Of a DNA stretch of 64,000 bases, positions 59,136-64,000 are shown piece after piece. Under the pieces are notes generated by a model. The model was not told the DNA's origin, did not search any database, and saw only the letters and a list, made by a program, of their open reading frames with translations. Numbering within the stretch: the stretch's first letter is position 1; each line of letters begins with the position of its first letter. Origin of the DNA: Rhizobium favelukesii (GTDB taxonomy: Bacteria; Pseudomonadota; Alphaproteobacteria; Rhizobiales; Rhizobiaceae); NCBI RefSeq assembly GCF_000577275.2, contig NZ_HG916852.1:809001-873000 (forward strand), given 5' to 3'. The position numbers and the translations under genes were made by a program.

Positions 59136-59187
59136 ACCAAGATTAACGGAGTCAGAGTCCGTCGTTCTACCATTGAACTATTCCCCA
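59114..59187 (-). tRNA. tRNA-Gln (CTG)
   Basis: A 74-nt cloverleaf on the reverse strand with encoded CCA. The acceptor TGGGGAA pairs with TTCCCCA, discriminator G. The anticodon arm ACGGA-CTCTGAC-TCCGT gives anticodon CTG. The decayed insertion zone lies on its 3' side, the classical integration side. Confidence 0.93.
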
Positions 59188-59444
59188 GCAGAAGCTGCCG
59201 AAGCATGGCTTGGCTGCTGTGCGGCGCTTATAACCAAAACATCACGGATTGCAAATACCCGTTTCGAAAAAAATCCACAGCGACTTGGTGATGTGTTTTT
59301 GATGCGCGCCAAAAGGTCCGTTCTCCCCCCGTGGCAAAAAGAATTTGGCGATTTCGCCATGCGCTGGTATCTTCGCGGCAACGCAAAATCGAATGAGCGC
59401 CTGCTGCATACCTTTGGACTTGCGCGGCGCGATGGAAAAAGAAC

Positions 59445-60986
59445 GTGGAAGACCCCGAAGGCGGCTCAAAGCCGCAAGGTAACGGGGCGTTGGCGGCAGG
59501 GCGCAAGGACGGCAAGAAGTCCAGGCGCCGCAAGGGCAAGCGTGGCGGGCAATCCCGCAATGCGAACCAGGCCGCTCAGCATGTCCTCTCCGGCGATACC
59601 GGAGAGGCGGCACGCCCAATCGAAGCCGGCAACGCGGCGCACAAGCGAAAGCGTCGCCGTCGTGGTGCGAGCGCCTCCGGCGAAGCCGGGCAGCAGCCGC
59701 AACGGACAAGCAACGAAATCTCCGCAACCGCCGGACAAGGCGTTTGCAGCGACAGCGAATCCGTGCCGAGCCGCCGCAATCGCCGCAAGCATCGCGGCAA
59801 GCGCGGCCTCCAGGGACGTCCGCTGGTGCATGAAAAGCCGGTGGGACATCCGGCCCAGCCGCAGCAGCCAGCGCCAACCGGGCGGAACGGGGTCGCTGAA
59901 TCGCGAACCGGCCAGAACGACAATCGTGCGGCACGCCAGTCCGACGGCGGGCAGCGCAGCCAAGGCGAACATCCATGGCCGGATGAGCTTTATGCTGCTC
60001 TCGATCTCGGCACTAACAATTGCCGTCTGCTGATCGCCCAGCCAACGCGGCCGGGCCAGTTTCGCGTTGTTGACGCCTTCTCCCGAATCGTCCGCCTTGG
60101 TGAGGGATTGGCGGCAAGCGGTCGCCTCTCCGACGACGCCATGGATCGCGCCGTCGATGCGCTGCGCGTCTGCGCCTCCAAGTTGAAGAACCGCGAAATC
60201 CGCCGCATGCGGCTGATCGCGACCGAAGCCTGCCGGCAAGCGAGCAATGGGGCGCAATTCCTCGAGCGCGTGGTTGCCGAGACCGGCCTTGAACTCGAGA
60301 TTATCGATCGGGAAACCGAAGCGCGGCTCGCCGTTTCCGGCTGCTCGTCGCTCGTCGGACGGGAGACGCGCTCGGTCGTCCTCTTCGATATCGGCGGCGG
60401 CTCCTCTGAAATCGCGGTCATCCGCATCGGCGACAACCGTTTCAATCGCCTCGCCAATCACATCACCCACTGGACCTCGCTTCCCGTTGGCGTTGTCACG
60501 CTTTCGGAGCGCCATGGCGGACGCGATGTCACGCCGGATGTCTTTGAAGGCATGGTCGTGGAGGTGGAAGGCATGCTTGGCAGCTTCGATTGCCCTGCAA
60601 TCGATATCGGTCATGCGGATGACTTCCATCTCATCGGCACCTCGGGAACCGTGACGACGCTTGCCGGTGTTCATCTGGACCTACCGCGCTACGACCGGCG
60701 CAAGGTCGACGGCATCTGGCTTTCAGATGACGAGGTCTCGGCGATGCAGGCAAAGCTGCTGTCGTGGGATTTCGCCAGCCGCGCCGCCAATCCCTGTATT
60801 GGGCCCGATCGCGCCGATCTGGTGCTGGCCGGCTGCGCCATTCTGGAGGCGATCCGCCGCCGCTGGCCGAGCCCGCGCATGCGTGTTGCCGATCGCGGCT
60901 TGAGGGAAGGCCTGCTCACGGACATGATGGCGGATGACGGCGTCTGGCGGCGCCATCGCAACCGCCGCGGCCAGCGCGGCAAATAG
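59445..60986 (+). CDS. Ppx/GppA phosphatase family protein with basic N-terminal extension
   Basis: A 513-residue exopolyphosphatase or guanosine-pentaphosphate phosphatase-like protein. The first about 180 residues are a disordered, Arg/Lys/Gln-rich extension (SRRRKGKRGGQ, HKRKRRRRG). The sugar-kinase/actin fold then starts ALDLGTNNCRLLIAQPT near 185, with VLFDIGGGSSEIAV near 312 and the second phosphate motif IGTSGTVTTLAGV near 393. The start is GTG at 59445. rlmE follows 9 nt later, so they form an operon. The extension is typical of alphaproteobacterial members. Confidence 0.88.
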   Translation: MEDPEGGSKPQGNGALAAGRKDGKKSRRRKGKRGGQSRNANQAAQHVLSGDTGEAARPIEAGNAAHKRKRRRRGASASGEAGQQPQRTSNEISATAGQGVCSDSESVPSRRNRRKHRGKRGLQGRPLVHEKPVGHPAQPQQPAPTGRNGVAESRTGQNDNRAARQSDGGQRSQGEHPWPDELYAALDLGTNNCRLLIAQPTRPGQFRVVDAFSRIVRLGEGLAASGRLSDDAMDRAVDALRVCASKLKNREIRRMRLIATEACRQASNGAQFLERVVAETGLELEIIDRETEARLAVSGCSSLVGRETRSVVLFDIGGGSSEIAVIRIGDNRFNRLANHITHWTSLPVGVVTLSERHGGRDVTPDVFEGMVVEVEGMLGSFDCPAIDIGHADDFHLIGTSGTVTTLAGVHLDLPRYDRRKVDGIWLSDDEVSAMQAKLLSWDFASRAANPCIGPDRADLVLAGCAILEAIRRRWPSPRMRVADRGLREGLLTDMMADDGVWRRHRNRRGQRGK

Positions 60987-60995
60987 GGGACAAGC

Positions 60996-61715
60996 ATGGC
61001 GAAGCCAACGATTGCGGGTAACCGCACCGGCCGCAAACTCGGCCAGCGCGTCAAGAATAAGAAGATGAAGGCGTCGTCGCGGCAATGGCTGCAGCGCCAC
61101 ATCAACGATCCTTATGTGCAGCGTGCACAGCTGGAGGGGTATCGCGCGCGCGCCGCTTTCAAGCTGCTCGAGATCGACGAGAAGCACAGCATCCTGAAGG
61201 GCGCTCGTCGCATCATCGATCTAGGTGCTGCACCCGGAAGCTGGTCGCAGATCGCTGCCAAGGTAACAGGCTCCACCGATGATGATATCCGCGTCGCAGC
61301 GATTGACTTTTTGGAGATGACTCAACTGCCGGGCGTGAAGATCCTGCAGTTGGACTTCCTGGATCCCTCAGCGCCGGCTCAGTTGATCGAAGCCGTCGGC
61401 GGCACCCCGGATCTGGTCATCTCAGACATGGCGGCGCCCACCACGGGCCACCATCGCACGGACCATCTGCGCACCATGCACCTCTGCGAAGTGGCGGCCC
61501 AGTTTGCCGTCGAAGTGCTGGGTGAGGGCGGTCACTTCCTGGCAAAGACCTTTCAGGGCGGCACCGAACGCGATCTGCTCAATATGCTGAAGCGACATTT
61601 CAAGCAGGTCGTCCACGTCAAGCCGGCGTCGTCGCGCGCCGAATCCGTCGAGATGTTCCTGCTGGCGAAAGGCTTCAAGGGCCGCCAAGCGGAGCCCGAC
61701 GTCACGGAAGCTTGA
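60996..61715 (+). CDS. rlmE: 23S rRNA (uridine-2'-O-)-methyltransferase RlmE (FtsJ)
   Basis: A 239-residue FtsJ-fold enzyme methylating U2552 of 23S rRNA. The SAM motif [18 protein letters not shown] is near residue 71, the catalytic aspartate is in [18 protein letters not shown] near 140-157, and the catalytic lysine is in [12 protein letters not shown] near 184. The N-terminal extension ([20 protein letters not shown]) is common in alphaproteobacteria. Shares a transcript with the upstream phosphatase gene. Confidence 0.95.
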   Translation: MAKPTIAGNRTGRKLGQRVKNKKMKASSRQWLQRHINDPYVQRAQLEGYRARAAFKLLEIDEKHSILKGARRIIDLGAAPGSWSQIAAKVTGSTDDDIRVAAIDFLEMTQLPGVKILQLDFLDPSAPAQLIEAVGGTPDLVISDMAAPTTGHHRTDHLRTMHLCEVAAQFAVEVLGEGGHFLAKTFQGGTERDLLNMLKRHFKQVVHVKPASSRAESVEMFLLAKGFKGRQAEPDVTEA

Positions 61716-61773
61716 TCTTTGGGCTGGTCTTGAGTGATGATCGGCCTCCCAAGACTTGGAACGCCCCGGTACC

Positions 61774-62157
61774 ATGCTCTTATACGTCACCCTCGGAACC
61801 AACGACATCGATCAGGCGCGGCGGTTTTACGACATCGTCCTGCCGCTGCTCGGCTACCGCCGCCAACGTTACTCCGAAGAGGAAATCGGCTACGCGGCAG
61901 ATGGTGACACCCGCTGCCGGCTCTGGATCGTCACCCCATTCAACCGCCGGCGGGCGTCGAGCGGAAATGGTTCGATGGTCGCGCTTCATGCCGCGCGCCG
62001 CGCGGATGTGGATGCATTCCATGCCGCAGCGCTTGCCGCCGGCGGTGTCGATGAAGGCGAGCCGGGATTGCGGCCGTTCCATGCCAATTTCTATGCCGCC
62101 TATGTTCGCGATCCGGACGGCAACAAGCTCAGCGCCGTCTGCGAGACTCCCGAATAG
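61774..62157 (+). CDS. VOC family (glyoxalase/bleomycin-resistance fold) protein
   Basis: A 127-residue single-domain VOC protein: MLLYVTLGTNDIDQARRFYD then VLPLLGYRRQRYSEEEIGYA, ending AAYVRDPDGNKLSAVCE with the metal-ligand glutamate. Substrate unknown. I start at MLLYVTLGT; an upstream in-frame start at 61756 is less likely. It is convergent with the MFS gene, with a 3-nt gap. Confidence 0.82.
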   Translation: MLLYVTLGTNDIDQARRFYDIVLPLLGYRRQRYSEEEIGYAADGDTRCRLWIVTPFNRRRASSGNGSMVALHAARRADVDAFHAAALAAGGVDEGEPGLRPFHANFYAAYVRDPDGNKLSAVCETPE

Positions 62158-62160
62158 CCC

Positions 62161-63585
62161 TTACTTCACGGCCTGTTGCTCTGCCTCGATCGCCGCCGGG
62201 GCGAGGCGCTTTGCCTGGTGGCCAGAGACCAGCGCCCCAGCGCTCTTGTCCATCCGGATGAAGGGGATAGTCGCCACGACGGTCAGGATCGCGATCACGT
62301 AAAAGGCGATGTGGAAGTCGGCAACCTGCAGCGCCTCGCCGCGGAAGTAGATCGACGTCTCCAGGATCGCGGCGGCAACCGCGACGCCGAGCGCCAGGCT
62401 GATCTGCTGCATCACCGAACTCATCGACGTTGCCTGGCTCGCCTGCGCATCATCGATATCGGCAAAAGCCAGGGCATTGACGCCGGTAAAGAAGAACGAG
62501 CGCGAGAAGCCGCCGACGAGAAGGATGGCGATGATGACGAGGTGCGGCGTCTGTGGCGTGAACAACCCGGTCGCGACAGTCACGATCGTCGTCACTCCTG
62601 CTGCCGAAAGCAGCGTGGTGCGGAAGCCGGCCGCGGCAAAGACGCGGCGCGCCATGAACTTGGTGGTGATCGCACCGATCGCGCCCGCAAAGGTGATCAT
62701 GCCCGATTGGAACGGTGTCAGACCGAAGCCGAGCTGCAGCATCAGCGGGGTCAGGAAGGGCATCGCGCCGATACAAATGCGAAACAGCGTGCCGCCGGTT
62801 GTCGATGCGCGGAAGGTCGGATTGCGGAACAGGTTCAGGTTGAGGATCGGCGCCGGATGTCGTTTGGCGTGGCGCACGTAGACAAAGCCGCAGACGAGAC
62901 CGATTGCCGTCGCGGTGATGCCGATAACGGGCGGCAAGGCCGGCAGGCTGACGACGGAAAGGCCGAAGACGACGCCGGCGGCCGAAAACGATGTCAGCAA
63001 GAAGCCGATGAAATCCAGCCTCGGCGGCGCTGTCGCTTCAACCTCAGGCAGGAAGATCGTTGCGAGCCAGACACCGATGATGCCAACCGGCACGTTGATC
63101 AAAAAGATCCAATGCCAGGTGAAATAGGTTGTGATGAAGCCGCCGAGCGGCGGGCCGGCCAACGGACCGACGAGTGCCGGAATAGTCAGCAGCGCCATCG
63201 CCGAGACAAGCTCGCTTCGTTTCGTCGTTCTTAGAAGCACGAGGCGCCCGACCGGCGTCATCATCGCGCCGCCCATGCCCTGCAGGAAACGCGCGACGAC
63301 GAACTCGATCAGGCCGGATGAGATCGCGCAGAAGATGGAGCCGATGACGAAGACGCAGATGGCCAGGCGGAAGATGCGCTTGGCGCAGAACCTGTCCGCC
63401 ATCCAGCCGCTGATCGGAATGAAGACCGCGAGTGACACCATGTAGGAGGTCAGCGCCAGCTTCAGCGTGATCGGCCCGACGTGGAGGTCGTTGGCGATTG
63501 CGGGCAGGGCGGTCGATATGACGGTGGAGTCCATCTGCTCCATGAAGAGAGCGACGGCGAGGATCAGCGGAACGATGCGGTTCAT
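62161..63585 (-). CDS. MFS transporter, DHA2 (14-TMS drug efflux) family
   Basis: A 474-residue major facilitator with about 14 helices. The opening ALFMEQMDSTVISTALPAIA near residues 11-30 is the DHA2 motif D1 region, and GWMADRFCAKRIFRLAICVF is motif A. The mid motif C-like segment PALVGPLAGPPLGGFITTYF is characteristic of drug:H+ antiporters. I start at MNRIVPLILA (63585); a longer frame to 63954 lacks family similarity. Substrate unknown. Confidence 0.88.
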   Translation of the reverse strand: MNRIVPLILAVALFMEQMDSTVISTALPAIANDLHVGPITLKLALTSYMVSLAVFIPISGWMADRFCAKRIFRLAICVFVIGSIFCAISSGLIEFVVARFLQGMGGAMMTPVGRLVLLRTTKRSELVSAMALLTIPALVGPLAGPPLGGFITTYFTWHWIFLINVPVGIIGVWLATIFLPEVEATAPPRLDFIGFLLTSFSAAGVVFGLSVVSLPALPPVIGITATAIGLVCGFVYVRHAKRHPAPILNLNLFRNPTFRASTTGGTLFRICIGAMPFLTPLMLQLGFGLTPFQSGMITFAGAIGAITTKFMARRVFAAAGFRTTLLSAAGVTTIVTVATGLFTPQTPHLVIIAILLVGGFSRSFFFTGVNALAFADIDDAQASQATSMSSVMQQISLALGVAVAAAILETSIYFRGEALQVADFHIAFYVIAILTVVATIPFIRMDKSAGALVSGHQAKRLAPAAIEAEQQAVK

Positions 63586-63802
63586 GCGCGAAATGCCTTG
63601 GAGGTCGTGCGAAGGCGGCTCGGGAAGCCAGTGCTCTGTATTCCTAGGGAAAGGCTCTGCCAACCCCTCATTCCGCTTCTGAAAGACGTTTGCATCACGT
63701 CTGCGTGAGGCCGTTTGCTCAGCAATTTCAACGATCGGGATTGACCTATGTTTGTTTGGGGCTGTGCGACAAAGATGCCGCGCGTTATCAGAAGGATGGG
63801 AA

Positions 63803-64000
63803 ATGCGAGTAGCGTCGGGGATGACGCGGCGTGCGTTGTTTGCAGTGGGCATCGGCCTGCTGGCGGCGCCGATGATTTTGAAAGAGACGGCCGCAATGGC
63901 CGCAAGTGGAGAAAGACCAAGATGGATGCGACGACGCAGCCCCAATTTAATCAATTCAAGCTCGGCTCTTATAGATTTACTGTCTTCAAGGACGGCGCCA
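63803..64000 (+). CDS. metallo-beta-lactamase-fold protein with Tat signal, start only, apparent frameshift
   Basis: The reading MRVASGMTRRALFAVGIGLL is a twin-arginine signal. It has AAGGA 7 nt upstream of the ATG. The signal frame then runs into RPRWMRRRSPNL. The conserved mature start (QPQFNQFKLGSYRFTVFKDG, as in secreted MBL-fold hydrolases) lies in another frame from 63921. One A missing in the GAAAG run near 63912-63918 would join them. The rest of the gene is beyond the window, so either a sequence error or a pseudogene is possible. Confidence 0.6.
   Translation, partial: MRVASGMTRRALFAVGIGLLAAPMILKETAAMAASGERPRWMRRRSPNLINSSSALIDLLSSRTAP

Overview
The window is chromosomal DNA of a GC-rich alphaproteobacterium of the Sinorhizobium/Ensifer type. 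Supporting signs are the zwf-pgl-edd Entner-Doudoroff cluster, a CbrA-type histidine kinase next to a phasin gene, RirA with an IRO-like box, PotFGHI and Dpp transporters in rhizobial order, a tRNA-His without an encoded G-1 and with A73, and short intergenic palindromic elements. Most of the window is conserved core chromosome. Decayed DNA is concentrated at 30.5-31.7 kb, 39.6-40.0 kb and 54.3-59.1 kb.

Layout. 0-3.6 kb: edd (3' end outside the window), pgl and zwf on the minus strand. 3.7-7.8 kb: a PuuB-like FAD oxidase with a glutamine-synthetase-like enzyme (probably polyamine or amine catabolism), diverging from a BaiN/HI0933-type flavoprotein. 7.9-13.2 kb: a small membrane peptide and two tandem methyl-accepting chemotaxis proteins. 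13.2-17.3 kb: LysR regulator, isocitrate lyase with a small downstream gene, and a divergent ScfR/RamB-type regulator across a promoter full of TGTAAAT repeats. 17.4-21.5 kb: putrescine/spermidine ABC operon potFGHI. 21.5-25.5 kb: AsmA-like protein and acetoacetyl-CoA synthetase. 25.5-25.9 kb: a candidate structured small RNA with its own promoter and terminator, followed directly by a shrunken group II intron relic. 25.9-30.5 kb: cbrA, phasin, tRNA-His. 30.5-31.7 kb: remnants of RidA, SDR and LysR genes. 31.8-37.8 kb: PPK2, PiT transporter, small regulator, membrane and DUF4174-like genes, LysR and ABM-domain genes. 38-46.7 kb: mmsA, a DUF898/M48 deletion scar, rirA, dppABCDF, gntK. 46.9-54.3 kb: FAD amino-acid dehydrogenase; type III polyketide synthase with a membrane methyltransferase; TPR protein; ECF sigma/anti-sigma pair; SBP56 (methanethiol oxidase family) with a membrane partner.

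54.3-59.2 kb is a decayed insertion zone at tRNA-Gln(CTG). An imperfect direct repeat of about 130 bp that includes the tRNA 3' end brackets an IS110 relic, a frameshifted methyltransferase, a pcm gene cut by a complete 1.5-kb IS with a 5-bp target duplication, and a broken alpha/beta hydrolase. 59.4-64 kb returns to core genes: ppx/gppA, rlmE, a VOC protein, an MFS exporter and the start of a Tat-exported metallo-beta-lactamase-fold protein.

The metabolic genes fit a soil bacterium that uses sugars by the Entner-Doudoroff route, gluconate (gntK), acetate and fatty acids (aceA/ScfR), PHB and ketone bodies (phasin, acsA2), valine/inositol-derived semialdehydes (mmsA), polyamines and peptides. 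All calls come from reading the sequence; no database search was run.
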